Below are positions 46,489-55,599 of a DNA stretch of 64,000 nt, in pieces. Position numbers and translations under genes: made by a program. The notes below the pieces were generated by a model, which saw nothing but the letters and a program-made list of their open reading frames with translations, ran no database searches and had not been told where the DNA came from. This stretch comes from an uncultured Bacilli bacterium (GTDB taxonomy: Bacteria > Bacillota_I > Bacilli_A > RF39 > UBA660), in contig CAKOQK010000002.1 in assembly GCA_934101225.1 (NCBI GenBank), forward strand, positions 1 to 64,000. Direction: 5' to 3'. The stretch's first letter is position 1. Each line of letters begins with the position of its first letter.

Positions 46489-47889
46489 GTGATAATAGAT
46501 AAAATTAAAGAAATAGTAAAGTTGTATCCTGATAGAGTAGCTTATACTGTTGATAATGAAAGTATAACTTATGAAAATTTATGGAATAACGCTACTAAAT
46601 ATTCAAAATTCTTAAAAAATGAAGAAACATCTCCAATTATTATTTATGGTAACAAAGAAATTAATATGATCATTTCAATTTTATCTTGTTTACTTGCTAA
46701 AAGAGCTTATATTCCTATTGGAACATGCATGCCAACATCAAGAATAAATTCTATTATAAAAATGACTAATGCAAGTTTAATTTTAACTGATTATGAAATT
46801 AACATTCCTAATATTAAGATATCAAAAATAACAGATTTAAGTAGTGCTCCTATTAAAGAAGAAGATAATTTAAATAATACTTCTTATATTATTTTTACAT
46901 CAGGAAGTACCGGAGAGCCAAAAGGAGTTCCAATATCCTATAATAATTTAGATAATTTTGTTAATTGGATTAGTAATATTTATCCATTATCCGATTATCA
47001 TAATATAAATGTATTAAATACTGCTAGTTTTAGTTTTGATTTAAGTGTTGCTGACTTATATTATTCATTATGTAATGGTCATACGTTATTTGCTACTAAT
47101 AATAATTGCTCATGTAGCTACTTTAATATTTTTGATACTTTAAAAGATATAAACCTAATTGTTTGCACTCCAACATATATCAAATTATGTTTATTAGATT
47201 CTAGCTTTAATAGTCAAAATTATCCTAATTTAAAATGTATTTATTTTTGTGGAGAACAATTAGAAATTAATTTAGTTAAAAAATTATATTCATTATTTCC
47301 AAATATCGATATTATTAATGCTTATGGACCAACCGAAGCAACATCAGCAGTATCAGCCATAAGAGTTGTTAGAGAAATGGTAAATGAAGATATTTTGCCA
47401 GTTGGTGATATAATTAATTTAGCTGTAAATATCGAAATAATAAATAATGAAATAGTGTTAAAAGGTAAAAGTGTATTTGATGGTTATTTAAATATTACCA
47501 CTGATAATGTTTATAAAGAAAATGGAATAAATTGTTATAAAACAGGCGATTTAGGTTACATAAGAAATAATATGTTATATATTACCGGAAGAAAAGATAA
47601 TCAAATAAAGTATAAAGGATATCGTATTGAACTTCATGATATTGAAAATAATATTTTACAAATAAAAGACGTAATAGATTGTGCTGTAATTGCTAAATAT
47701 GATGAAAATAATATTGTTAAAACTCTAAAAGCATTTGTAGTAAGTAAAAATAAAGATTCAAATTATATAAAAGAAAAATTAAAAACAATGTTACCTAATT
47801 ATATGATACCTAAAAGTATTGTTATTTTAGATAAATTACCAGTTAATTTAAATGGTAAAATAGATAGAAAGGCTTTAAGTAAATTATGA
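46489..47889 (+). CDS. DltA-like amino-acid adenylating enzyme
   Basis: 466 residues, GTG start two bases after the VanW stop. ANL-superfamily core motifs are all visible: A3 YIIFTSGSTGEPKGVP, A4/A5 FSFDLSVADLYYSL and NAYGPTEAT, A7 YKTGD, A8 GRKDNQIKYKGYRIELHDIE, and A10 NLNGKIDRKALS. FSFDLSVADLY is typical of DltA, which activates D-alanine and loads DltC, but the substrate is not proven. It overlaps the carrier gene by four bases. DltB and DltD, needed to export D-alanine onto teichoic acid, are not found here. Confidence 0.9.
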   Translation: MIIDKIKEIVKLYPDRVAYTVDNESITYENLWNNATKYSKFLKNEETSPIIIYGNKEINMIISILSCLLAKRAYIPIGTCMPTSRINSIIKMTNASLILTDYEINIPNIKISKITDLSSAPIKEEDNLNNTSYIIFTSGSTGEPKGVPISYNNLDNFVNWISNIYPLSDYHNINVLNTASFSFDLSVADLYYSLCNGHTLFATNNNCSCSYFNIFDTLKDINLIVCTPTYIKLCLLDSSFNSQNYPNLKCIYFCGEQLEINLVKKLYSLFPNIDIINAYGPTEATSAVSAIRVVREMVNEDILPVGDIINLAVNIEIINNEIVLKGKSVFDGYLNITTDNVYKENGINCYKTGDLGYIRNNMLYITGRKDNQIKYKGYRIELHDIENNILQIKDVIDCAVIAKYDENNIVKTLKAFVVSKNKDSNYIKEKLKTMLPNYMIPKSIVILDKLPVNLNGKIDRKALSKL

Positions 47890-48131
47890 AAAATAAAATA
47901 GATTTATATAAAATACTATATGAAATATGTGAAGATAAATTAGTTTATGAAAAAGATATTAATTTAATTGAAAGTGGTTTACTAGATTCATATGCTTTTA
48001 TTTTATTATTTTCTACCTTAGAAGATTATGGTGTTTTTTTAGAGCCTACTAGAATAGATAGATCCAAATTAGCAACAGTTTCAGGAATTCAAGAATTAAT
48101 AGATGATTACCTAAATAAAAATATATCCTAA
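47886..48131 (+). CDS. acyl/peptidyl carrier protein (DltC-like)
   Basis: 81 residues, start overlapping the adenylation gene stop (ATGA), so coupled. The phosphopantetheine-accepting Ser lies in IESGLLDSYAFILLFSTLED, matching the DSxx motif of carrier proteins. Acidic four-helix size. DltC normally carries D-alanine; here the partner phosphopantetheinyl transferase lies nearby on the other strand. The final hairpin is shared with the convergent gene. Confidence 0.88.
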   Translation: MKNKIDLYKILYEICEDKLVYEKDINLIESGLLDSYAFILLFSTLEDYGVFLEPTRIDRSKLATVSGIQELIDDYLNKNIS

Positions 48132-48150
48132 ATTAAGATATATTTTTTTT
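48118..48150. terminator. shared terminator
   Basis: ATATATC (48121-48127) pairs with GATATAT (48137-48143), with A-run before and eight T after. Confidence 0.8.
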
Positions 48151-48849
48151 AATGCTAGATAATTTTTTAATTTTAATATAAGTAATATAATAAGTAACAA
48201 GATTATAAAAGATAAAGAACATAAATATAAAATCATTCTTACTTACCAATAATAAATCATAAACTAAGTGAAAATATACTGGAATAACTAAACTTAATAC
48301 TTTATATTTTTTGGCTCTTTTTATATCATTATTTATTAAATAATATTTTGCAAGTCCAAGATAATATCCCATATTAGCACTATAAACAATATGACTAGGT
48401 ACTGATATTAAACTTCTAACAATCATCGTTCTTATTTCATAATTATTAAATGAATGAACATATATAATATTTTCCAAGAATGCAAATCCCATTGACAAGA
48501 ATACACAATAAACAATTGCATCAAATATATAATTAAAATTTTTATTTTTCCAACTTATTAAATAAACAAATAACCATTTGATTAATTCTTCTACTAAAAC
48601 AATTCCAAATAAAACTTTGATAATAATTTGAATTAAATTTAAATCACCATAAGATAAATTTATAAAGTTAATATTACTTTTTAAAATCATAGAGATTATA
48701 ACCGTTAAACAAGAAGAAATAATCCCACAAATAAATAGAATAATTAACAAACTAAAAGGTTCTTTTTCAATCTTATCTTCTTTATAAAAATATATTAAAA
48801 AGAATAAACAAGGTAAAAAACAAATAGTTAATAAAATAATATTATTCAT
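48133..48849 (-). CDS. PrsW-like intramembrane metalloprotease
   Basis: 238 residues with about eight hydrophobic segments. PrsW motifs are present: VEELIKWLFVYLI (the EExxK motif), an FDAIVYCVFLSMGFAFLENI segment with Glu, and HIVYSANMGYYLGLA and HLVYDLLL with conserved His. In Bacillus, PrsW cuts the anti-sigma factor RsiW. No such anti-sigma factor is visible nearby, and other family members do other jobs. The start faces the dac operon. Confidence 0.85.
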   Translation of the reverse strand: MNNIILLTICFLPCLFFLIYFYKEDKIEKEPFSLLIILFICGIISSCLTVIISMILKSNINFINLSYGDLNLIQIIIKVLFGIVLVEELIKWLFVYLISWKNKNFNYIFDAIVYCVFLSMGFAFLENIIYVHSFNNYEIRTMIVRSLISVPSHIVYSANMGYYLGLAKYYLINNDIKRAKKYKVLSLVIPVYFHLVYDLLLVSKNDFIFMFFIFYNLVTYYITYIKIKKLSSIKKNIS

Positions 48850-48948
48850 AATCTAATTACCTTTCTATAATAATTATAACATTAGAATCCATTCTTAAGA
48901 AAGTATGTTTATGTATTTTTCTTTTTAAATAATCATAAAATCTAATAT

Positions 48949-50013
48949 ATGAAAAGAATAGTAATAATTTTAATATTAATAATTTTTCCTTTAAAAGTAG
49001 GTGCTATAAGTGCATCTTCTTATATAGTTATGGATACTGATAATAATAGGGTATTAGAAGGAAATAATATTAATAAAGAATCTTTAATTGCTTCTATAAC
49101 TAAAATATTAACCAGCATGGTTGTAATAAATAATATTGATTTAGATAAAAAAATAACTATAAGTGACAATGTTCTTAAATCTTATGGAAGTGGAATTTAT
49201 GTGTCTGTTGGTGAAGAAATAACAATTAGAGAACTTCTTTATGGTTTAATGCTAAGAAGTGGAAATGATGCTGCTATAGAACTAGCTTATCAAGTAGCAT
49301 CTTCAACAGAAAATTTTGCTTATTTAATGAATTTACTTGCTAAAAATATTGGAATGAAACATAGTAATTTTGTTAACAGCAGTGGATTAGAAGAAAAAGA
49401 TAGCGCTAATACATCAACAGTTTATGATATGGCTCTATTATCAAGTTATGCTATAAAAAATCCAGAATATCAAAAAATAGTTAGCACTAAAGATATAACA
49501 GTTAAAACTAATTTAAAATCATATATTTGGCATAATAAGAACAAATTACTTACAAGTTATAAATATTGTACAGGTGGCAAAACGGGATATACTAAAAAGG
49601 CTAAAAGAACTTTAGTAACCAATGCCTCTAAAAATAATGTTAATTTAACAGTAGTAACATTTAATGATGGAAATGACTTTAATGATCATAAAGATTTATA
49701 TGAAAAATATTTTAATACTTTAAAAAATTATAAGATAGTATCTAAAGGTAGAATAAAGACTGATTATAACAATACTTTTATTGATAGAGATTTTTATATG
49801 TCTTTAAGTAAAGATGAATATAGTAAGATTAAAACTACTATAAATTATTATGATAATAATGCTACAAATATAGTTGGAGCCTTAACAGTTAGTTTAAATG
49901 GTAAAGAATACTTTAAAGAAAATATTTATATTAAAGAGCCTAAAAAAGAAAAAGAATTAAAGTGGTATCAAAAATTAATAAAGATGTTATTTAAAAAGGA
50001 ATATTATGATTAA
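48949..50013 (+). CDS. D-alanyl-D-alanine carboxypeptidase (PBP5-like)
   Basis: 354 residues; trims the terminal D-Ala from peptidoglycan stem peptides. A cleaved signal peptide (~1-19) precedes serine-peptidase S11 motifs: SxxK in LIASITKILTS (~Ser47), SxN in LRSGNDAA, and KTG in GGKTGYTKKAKRTLV. A short C-terminal region follows (~270-354) without a clear amphipathic anchor. No Shine-Dalgarno precedes the ATG; the upstream is AT-only (CATAAAATCTAATAT), so a leaderless or weakly translated start is possible. It overlaps spmA by eight bases, and the dac-spmA-spmB order is that of the Bacillus sporulation operon. Confidence 0.93.
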   Translation: MKRIVIILILIIFPLKVGAISASSYIVMDTDNNRVLEGNNINKESLIASITKILTSMVVINNIDLDKKITISDNVLKSYGSGIYVSVGEEITIRELLYGLMLRSGNDAAIELAYQVASSTENFAYLMNLLAKNIGMKHSNFVNSSGLEEKDSANTSTVYDMALLSSYAIKNPEYQKIVSTKDITVKTNLKSYIWHNKNKLLTSYKYCTGGKTGYTKKAKRTLVTNASKNNVNLTVVTFNDGNDFNDHKDLYEKYFNTLKNYKIVSKGRIKTDYNNTFIDRDFYMSLSKDEYSKIKTTINYYDNNATNIVGALTVSLNGKEYFKENIYIKEPKKEKELKWYQKLIKMLFKKEYYD

Positions 50014-50590
50014 TATAATATGGGGAATATTTATAATTGTAGGAATTACTTATGGATTAATAAGTGGAAATATAAGTGCTATTAATGATGAAATTATAGA
50101 GGTAGGTAATACTTGTTTAGATTTAATATTAAATATTATGCCATTACTTGTAATTTGGATGGGACTTATGGCTATTGCTGAAAAATCAGGTTTAATTAAT
50201 AAAATTGCAAAATTATTAAGTCCTATTTTATCTAAGATATTTCCTAAAATTCCAACATCCCATCCCGCACTTGGATATATTGCTTCTAATATCGCTATTA
50301 ATATGGCTGGACTAGGATCTGCTGCAACACCTTTTGGTTTAAAAGCTATGGAAGAACTTCAAAAATTAAATGATGATAAAAAAACTGCATCTACTTCAAT
50401 GATAACCTTTTTAGTTTTAAATACGAGTGGGGTAACAATTGTTCCAACTACTATATTAGCCTTAAGAAAAGCAACTGGTTCCAGTGATCCAACTAAAGTT
50501 TTACCACTATGTATAATGGCAACAACAGCATCAACTATTGGAGGCTTAACTTTAGATTATTTTATAAGGAGAAAAAATGGGAATAAGTAG
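50006..50590 (+). CDS. spmA: spore maturation protein A (SpmA)
   Basis: 194 residues, nucleoside-recognition (Gate) domain membrane protein with four to five hydrophobic segments. The family motifs NIMPLLVIWMGLMAIAEKSG and NIAINMAGLGSAATPFGLKA are clear. In Bacillus, SpmA and SpmB help dehydrate the spore core together with the carboxypeptidase DacB. In other bacteria the pair occurs without sporulation and its role is unclear. Overlaps dac by eight and spmB by fourteen bases. Confidence 0.92.
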   Translation: MINIIWGIFIIVGITYGLISGNISAINDEIIEVGNTCLDLILNIMPLLVIWMGLMAIAEKSGLINKIAKLLSPILSKIFPKIPTSHPALGYIASNIAINMAGLGSAATPFGLKAMEELQKLNDDKKTASTSMITFLVLNTSGVTIVPTTILALRKATGSSDPTKVLPLCIMATTASTIGGLTLDYFIRRKNGNK

Positions 50591-51095
50591 CATAATTATT
50601 TTACCTTTAATAGTGTTATTTATAATAATTTATGGCTTTATTAAAAAAGTAGATATTTATGATGAGTTTTTAAATGGTGCTTTAGATGGACTTAAAACTA
50701 CTATTAAAATAATTCCTAATTTAGTTGCTATGATATTTGCCATTAATATTTTAATTAAAAGTAATATTATAACTGATTCCTTCTTTTTTTTAGATAATGT
50801 TTTAAAAAAATTTAGTTTATCAAGTGAAATAATTCCCATGTGTTTTTTAAGAAGTATATCTGGTAATTCAACTTTAGCAATAATGGTTAATATTTTTAAA
50901 GAGTTTGGACCAGACTCAGTCATGGGTACTTTAGCAAGCGTAATTCAAGGATCAAGCGATACAACTTTATATGTCATTGCCCTTTATTTTGGCAGTATTA
51001 AAATAGTTAAAAATAGATATGCTCTTCCTGTGGGATTATTTGCTGATTTTATTGGGATACTTGCTTCATTTATTTTAGTTTATTTATTCTATTAG
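50577..51095 (+). CDS. spmB: spore maturation protein B (SpmB)
   Basis: 172 residues, the second Gate-domain protein of the SpmA/SpmB pair. Motifs EFLNGALDGLKTTIKIIPNL, then VMGTLASVIQGSSDTTLYVI and FGSIKI, are present. Four to five hydrophobic segments. AAGGAG lies in the end of spmA, with the start overlapping. Same role and same doubt about sporulation as its partner. Confidence 0.93.
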   Translation: MGISSIIILPLIVLFIIIYGFIKKVDIYDEFLNGALDGLKTTIKIIPNLVAMIFAINILIKSNIITDSFFFLDNVLKKFSLSSEIIPMCFLRSISGNSTLAIMVNIFKEFGPDSVMGTLASVIQGSSDTTLYVIALYFGSIKIVKNRYALPVGLFADFIGILASFILVYLFY

Positions 51096-51223
51096 TTCGA
51101 AATTTAAAAAATACAATTTTTTAAAAATAATTTACCTATTAAGTTAATCAAAATGATTGACTTTTATTTTTTATATGCTATTATATTATTAACCAATTAT
51201 GTTAAATGGAGAAAGGAAACTTA

Positions 51224-51556
51224 ATGGAATTAACATACAAAACTAAAAAACTTCAAAGATTATGTGAAGATCCAACATATAATAATGAATTGGTTAAAAG
51301 ATATAATAAAGAAGTTGCTATTAAATTACCCCGAAGAATTAAAGAATTAAAAGCTGCGGTATGTTTAGAAGATATTCCTTCATCTTTGCCATTTAGAAGA
51401 CATAAGTTAACAGGGGATTTAAAGGGATATTTTGCTATAAATATTACTTTACAATATCGCTTAATATTTAAACAAAAAGATAATAATATAATAATAGAAG
51501 ATTTAAGAAAAATAAAAGAAATAGAAATTATGGAGGTGTCTAAACATTATGAGTAA
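51224..51556 (+). CDS. HigB/RelE-like toxin
   Basis: 110 residues from ATG 51224 (GGAGAAAGGA upstream). The RelE/ParE fold HigB group is seen in MELTYKTKKLQRLCEDPTYN, FRRHKLTGDLKGYFAINITL and QYRLIFKQK. Proteins of this group cut mRNA on the ribosome. It overlaps the antitoxin gene by eight bases, the usual toxin-first HigBA order. Confidence 0.85.
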   Translation: MELTYKTKKLQRLCEDPTYNNELVKRYNKEVAIKLPRRIKELKAAVCLEDIPSSLPFRRHKLTGDLKGYFAINITLQYRLIFKQKDNNIIIEDLRKIKEIEIMEVSKHYE

Positions 51557-52613
51557 GTCAAATGTGTATAATGAATATGTCATAGCACCAGGAGAAACAA
51601 TTTTAGAACTATTAGAATCTAACGGAATGAGTCAATTAGATTTAGCTTATAAAACTGGAATTAATAAAAAAACAATTAATGAAATAATTAAAGGTAAAGC
51701 ACCAATAACAACAACTACTGCTTTAAAATTTGAATATGTTTTTAATATACCAGCCAGTTTTTTTAACAATTTAGAAAGTAGTTATCAAGAAGTACTAGAA
51801 AGAAAAAATGATTTTATTAAAGTTAAAGAAGAAGAAAAATATTTAGAAAATATTCTTTATAATGAGATGGCTAAGCGTGGTTGGGACTGGATAGAAAAAA
51901 CTAATGATCCATTTCAAAAAGTTATTAATTTAAGAAAATTTTTTTCAGTTGCTTCTTTATCTTTTGATACTGAATTAAAAAAGAAATTAGCCTTTAGAAA
52001 GAAAAATAATGATAAATTTTCTAATGAAGCATTATACTGTTATTTAAGATATGGTGAAATTGAGTCAAATAAAGTAACCTATCCTAAATTTAACATTTTA
52101 TTATTAAATGAAAATTTATCTAGGTTACGTAAACTTGCAAATGATTCATTTATTAAACAATTTAATAAATTAAAAGAAATCTTATTTAGTTGTGGCATAT
52201 CACTTATATTCGAGCCAGAACTACCACACACTTATGTTAACGGGGTATCATATATGATTAATCCAAATAAAGCCATTATCATGATAAGCGATAGAGGAAA
52301 AAAGAATGATATTATTTGGTTTACTTTCTTTCATGAAATAGGTCATTTGCTTAAACATAGTCGAAAAGAAGTATTTGTTGATTTAGATGATAAAGAAGAA
52401 AATAATATTGAAAAAGAAGCAGATAAATTTGCTAGAAATATTTTAATACCAGATAAAAGTTATAATGAGTTTATTAGAAATAATAAGATATTTACAGAAA
52501 AGATTTTAAAAGATTTTTCTAAAAGTATTAACATATTACCAGGAATTCTTGTTGGAAGACTTCAAAAAGATGGTTTAATTAAATGGAATGAATTTAATTA
52601 TTTAAAAAATTAG
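51549..52613 (+). CDS. HigA-like antitoxin fused to ImmA/IrrE peptidase domain
   Basis: 354 residues. N-terminal HigA/VapI-type HTH (~8-75, APGETILELLESNGMSQLDL then KTGINKKTINEIIKGKAPIT), a helical linker (~85-190), and a zinc-peptidase-like domain with HEIGHLLKH (HExxH at ~263-267) and a later EKEADKFARNILIP that supplies the third ligand. This fused form is longer than plain HigA (~100 residues). The peptidase domain could cut a repressor or sense stress. Antitoxin role is inferred from the neighbour. Confidence 0.85.
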   Translation: MSKSNVYNEYVIAPGETILELLESNGMSQLDLAYKTGINKKTINEIIKGKAPITTTTALKFEYVFNIPASFFNNLESSYQEVLERKNDFIKVKEEEKYLENILYNEMAKRGWDWIEKTNDPFQKVINLRKFFSVASLSFDTELKKKLAFRKKNNDKFSNEALYCYLRYGEIESNKVTYPKFNILLLNENLSRLRKLANDSFIKQFNKLKEILFSCGISLIFEPELPHTYVNGVSYMINPNKAIIMISDRGKKNDIIWFTFFHEIGHLLKHSRKEVFVDLDDKEENNIEKEADKFARNILIPDKSYNEFIRNNKIFTEKILKDFSKSINILPGILVGRLQKDGLIKWNEFNYLKN

Positions 52614-52703
52614 TTATTTATATATTTTTAATAATTTATTGTTGTTATTGTTAATAAGCTATATAATAAATATGGGTATAAGACGATTTTTAAAAAAATA
52701 TTT

Positions 52704-52803
52704 TATAATATAGATAATTGCTTTGTATTTGTTAGGGGATTGAGACTAACCCTTGTAAATTGGAAGGAGAGAGACCGAGATTTGTCTACTTGGTTAGTGT
52801 TTT
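52704..52803 (+). ncRNA. candidate structured leader of the 52804 gene
   Basis: After TATAAT (52704-52709) comes a less AT-rich leader. ACTAACC (52745-52751) pairs perfectly with GGTTAGT (52792-52798), just before the start codon. AGAC/GTCT (52772-52787) lies inside. Alternatively TTAG (52732-52735) pairs with CTAA (52746-52749), and the two folds exclude each other. GGAAGGAGA (52762-52770), the only strong Shine-Dalgarno, is 34 bases from the ATG, so folding would have to bring it close. Looks like a regulatory RNA. No known riboswitch class recognised. Confidence 0.45.
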
Positions 52804-53526
52804 ATGAAATTAGTAGATTTAAATTCATTAGATAGTGAAAAAACATATTATCATTTTACACCTAGATATAATTTTGAGAGTATATGTGAAAAAGGACTTT
52901 TAGCTAAAATTGGTAGTAATGCGAATGGTATTGAAAAAACACCTAAAGTGTTTTTTGCTATTGGAAATTTAGGGTTTCTTAAAATATGTGATGTATGGAT
53001 AAATTGGTTTATTTATAAAATTGCTTTATATGATAATGTACTTAAATATAAAGATATTTCAATAGATGAAAAAATTAATTTAAAAAGACAATTTAAAAAT
53101 AGATTTATAAAAGGTGCTTTTTATAGTGATGATTATATAATAAAGGCATTTGAAATGATGAGACATGAGTTAGAAAATGATATTATGTTTAAATTAAATT
53201 TAGATGAAAGTGATTATGATTTAAATGATATTGATGAAGCAAAATCAAATGAAAGAGAAGAGTTTATTAATAGAATGTATCTTGGGAATATAACAAGTTT
53301 AGATAAAGTTGAGTCATTTAACATGCATACGAAGAGTAATCTTGGAATTAATAATGATAAAATAGAAAAAATTATTTGTGAAAATAATGATTCTGCTTTA
53401 TACATATTAAAAGAAATATATAATAAAGAAAAACAAAATAATATGAATTTAAAGTTTGTTTTTCTTGATAAATTTATAGAATATGTATATGGTTTAAATT
53501 TAAATATTAAATCTCAAAGGATGTAA
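52804..53526 (+). CDS. protein with ADP-ribosyltransferase-like N-terminus
   Basis: 240 residues. The start YYHFTPRYNFESICEKGLLA resembles the HxT...L..I...GL opening of DarT/DUF4433 and RNA 2'-phosphotransferase-type ADP-ribosyl enzymes. It is followed by GIEKTPKVFFAIGNLGFLKI. The rest (~90-240) is helical and charged, without a match I can name. No signal or membrane segment. It sits after a HigBA-like pair and has a structured leader. A toxin role is possible but unproven; the catalytic Glu expected in DarT-like enzymes cannot be placed. Confidence 0.6.
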   Translation: MKLVDLNSLDSEKTYYHFTPRYNFESICEKGLLAKIGSNANGIEKTPKVFFAIGNLGFLKICDVWINWFIYKIALYDNVLKYKDISIDEKINLKRQFKNRFIKGAFYSDDYIIKAFEMMRHELENDIMFKLNLDESDYDLNDIDEAKSNEREEFINRMYLGNITSLDKVESFNMHTKSNLGINNDKIEKIICENNDSALYILKEIYNKEKQNNMNLKFVFLDKFIEYVYGLNLNIKSQRM

Positions 53527-53607
53527 AATATAGATTTAATTTATTTATTCTTTTAGTTTATTTATTATGATGATTTTGCTAAAATAAATGAGTAAGGAGT
53601 GATCTAA

Positions 53608-54321
53608 GTGGAAAGATTACAAAAAATAATTGCCGAATCAGGTTTTACTTCAAGAAGAAAAGCTGAAGAATTAATAAAAGAGGGAAAAGTATATGTAAAT
53701 GGGGTTAAGGTTACTGAGTTAGGTACAAAAGCAAGTTTTGGAGATTTAATAGTTGTTAATGGAGTAACTTTAAATAAAGCAGATTATGTTTATTTTTTAT
53801 TAAATAAACCAAGAGGAGTTATATCATCAGCAGCAGATGATAAAAAAAGAAAAACAGTTGTTGATTTAATTGATACAGATAAAAGAATTTATCCTATTGG
53901 AAGATTAGACTATGATACTACTGGTTTATTATTGCTTACTAATGATGGAGAACTTACAAATATTTTAACTCATCCTAAAAATAAAGTTCCAAAAAAATAT
54001 GTTGCAAAATTAAATAAATTTATGGATATTGCTGATTTAAAAAAATTAGAACAAGGAATTGATGTTGAGGGTCGAAAATGTGTTCCAACAAGAGTTAAAT
54101 TAAAGAAAAATGATGCTATTAAAAATTACGCTATTGTTGAAATAACTATTATTGAAGGAAGAAATCACATTATTAAGAAAGTATTTGAAAACTTAGGATA
54201 CTTAGTAGATAAATTAACAAGAGTAGAGTATGCATTTTTAAATGTTGATAAATTAAAAAGTGGTGAATATCGTAGTTTAACTATAAAGGAAGTAAAAAAA
54301 CTTTATGAATATAAAAATTGA
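53608..54321 (+). CDS. rluB: rRNA pseudouridine synthase (RluB/RsuA family)
   Basis: 237 residues. GTG start with AAGGAGTGAT before it. N-terminal S4 domain (MERLQKIIAESGFTSRRKAE), then the catalytic GRLDYDTTGLLLLTND with the active Asp. The C-terminal motif EGRNHIIKKVFENLG is intact. It makes pseudouridine in 23S rRNA (RluB) or 16S rRNA (RsuA); the two are hard to tell apart, but RluB is the usual form in Bacillota. It overlaps the next gene by 17 bases. Ends in TGA. Confidence 0.92.
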   Translation: MERLQKIIAESGFTSRRKAEELIKEGKVYVNGVKVTELGTKASFGDLIVVNGVTLNKADYVYFLLNKPRGVISSAADDKKRKTVVDLIDTDKRIYPIGRLDYDTTGLLLLTNDGELTNILTHPKNKVPKKYVAKLNKFMDIADLKKLEQGIDVEGRKCVPTRVKLKKNDAIKNYAIVEITIIEGRNHIIKKVFENLGYLVDKLTRVEYAFLNVDKLKSGEYRSLTIKEVKKLYEYKN

Positions 54322-55486
54322 AAAGTATAATAATCAAGGTAGAGGAATTGGTTATTTAAATAAAAAAATAATTTTTGTACCTAACACGATTATTGGAGAA
54401 ACAGTAGAAATTGAAATAGTAGAAGAAAAAGATAAATATATGGTAGGTAAGGCAATAAATGTTATAAGTCCTTCAACTATAAGAATTAAAAGCAAGTGTC
54501 CTTATTATGATAAGTGTGGTGGATGTGAATTTATGCATTTATCAATAGATGAAGAACTAAGAATTAAAACTAATATATTAACCGAGTTATTAAAAAGAAA
54601 TAATATAGACGTACCTAAAATTAATGTAATCCAAAGTAATAATAAATATAATTACCGTAATAAAGTAACTTTAAAAATAGTTAATAATGAATTTGGTTAT
54701 TATAATTCGGGAACTCATAATTTTACTAAAATAGATTATTGTTATCTTGCTAAAGATTCTATTAATAATATAATTAAAAGTTATAATTTATTTAAAGTAT
54801 CAAGTGGAGAAATAACTATTAGATCTAATTATAATGATGAAATATTAATAAAGATAACTAGCAATGAAAAAGTAGATGTTGATATTGAAAAGTTAATTAA
54901 TGATAATAAAATAGTTGGAATTATTGTTAATGATAAGGTTATTTATGGGGAAAATGATTATATAGAAAAAGTAAATAATTATTTATTTAAAGTTAATATT
55001 AATTCCTTTTTTCAAGTTAATTTAAATATATTAGAAAAAATAGAGAAGATATTACATGCTAAAAAATATCATAATGTGGTTGACTTATATTGTGGTGTTG
55101 GTACTCTTGGAATGTTTGTTAACAAAGATAAATTATATGGTATTGAAATAGTTAAAGATGCTGTTATTAACGCTAGTGTTAACGCTAAAATAAATAAACA
55201 AAATAATATGTATATGTTAGGTGATTCTTCTAAAATATCTAAAATAAATAGTGATATAGATTGCATAATTATTGATCCACCAAGAAGTGGATTAAATAAA
55301 GAAACTATGAAAAATATTGTAACTATTAAACCAGATAATTTAATATATATGTCTTGTAATCCATTAACATTCGTTAGAGATATGCAAATATTAAATAAGA
55401 TATATAACGTAGATGAGTTTTACTATTTAGAGATGTTTCCTAGAACAAAACATATGGAAGTACTTTGTACATTGAAGAAAAAATGA
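54305..55486 (+). CDS. RlmD/RumA-type 23S rRNA (uracil-5)-methyltransferase
   Basis: 393 residues; methylates uridine at C5 in rRNA using SAM. TRAM domain (KIEKYNNQGRGIGYL) first, then a Cys cluster CPYYDKCGGCEF (~72-83, iron-sulfur type), and a SAM domain with VDLYCGVGTLGMFV (~260-273). IDPPRSGLN and the catalytic Cys in LIYMSCNPLTFVRDM follow. Full length. It starts inside the end of rluB, so the two RNA-modification genes are translationally coupled. Confidence 0.93.
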   Translation: MNIKIEKYNNQGRGIGYLNKKIIFVPNTIIGETVEIEIVEEKDKYMVGKAINVISPSTIRIKSKCPYYDKCGGCEFMHLSIDEELRIKTNILTELLKRNNIDVPKINVIQSNNKYNYRNKVTLKIVNNEFGYYNSGTHNFTKIDYCYLAKDSINNIIKSYNLFKVSSGEITIRSNYNDEILIKITSNEKVDVDIEKLINDNKIVGIIVNDKVIYGENDYIEKVNNYLFKVNINSFFQVNLNILEKIEKILHAKKYHNVVDLYCGVGTLGMFVNKDKLYGIEIVKDAVINASVNAKINKQNNMYMLGDSSKISKINSDIDCIIIDPPRSGLNKETMKNIVTIKPDNLIYMSCNPLTFVRDMQILNKIYNVDEFYYLEMFPRTKHMEVLCTLKKK

Positions 55487-55599
55487 AATATCAAAAATAT
55501 TTATAAGATTGTTTGAGTATGACATGAACACGACTCTAATATAAATGGTATTTGAAAACATATATTAATTAAAAATTAATTTGAGGGGATGTAGTATAT

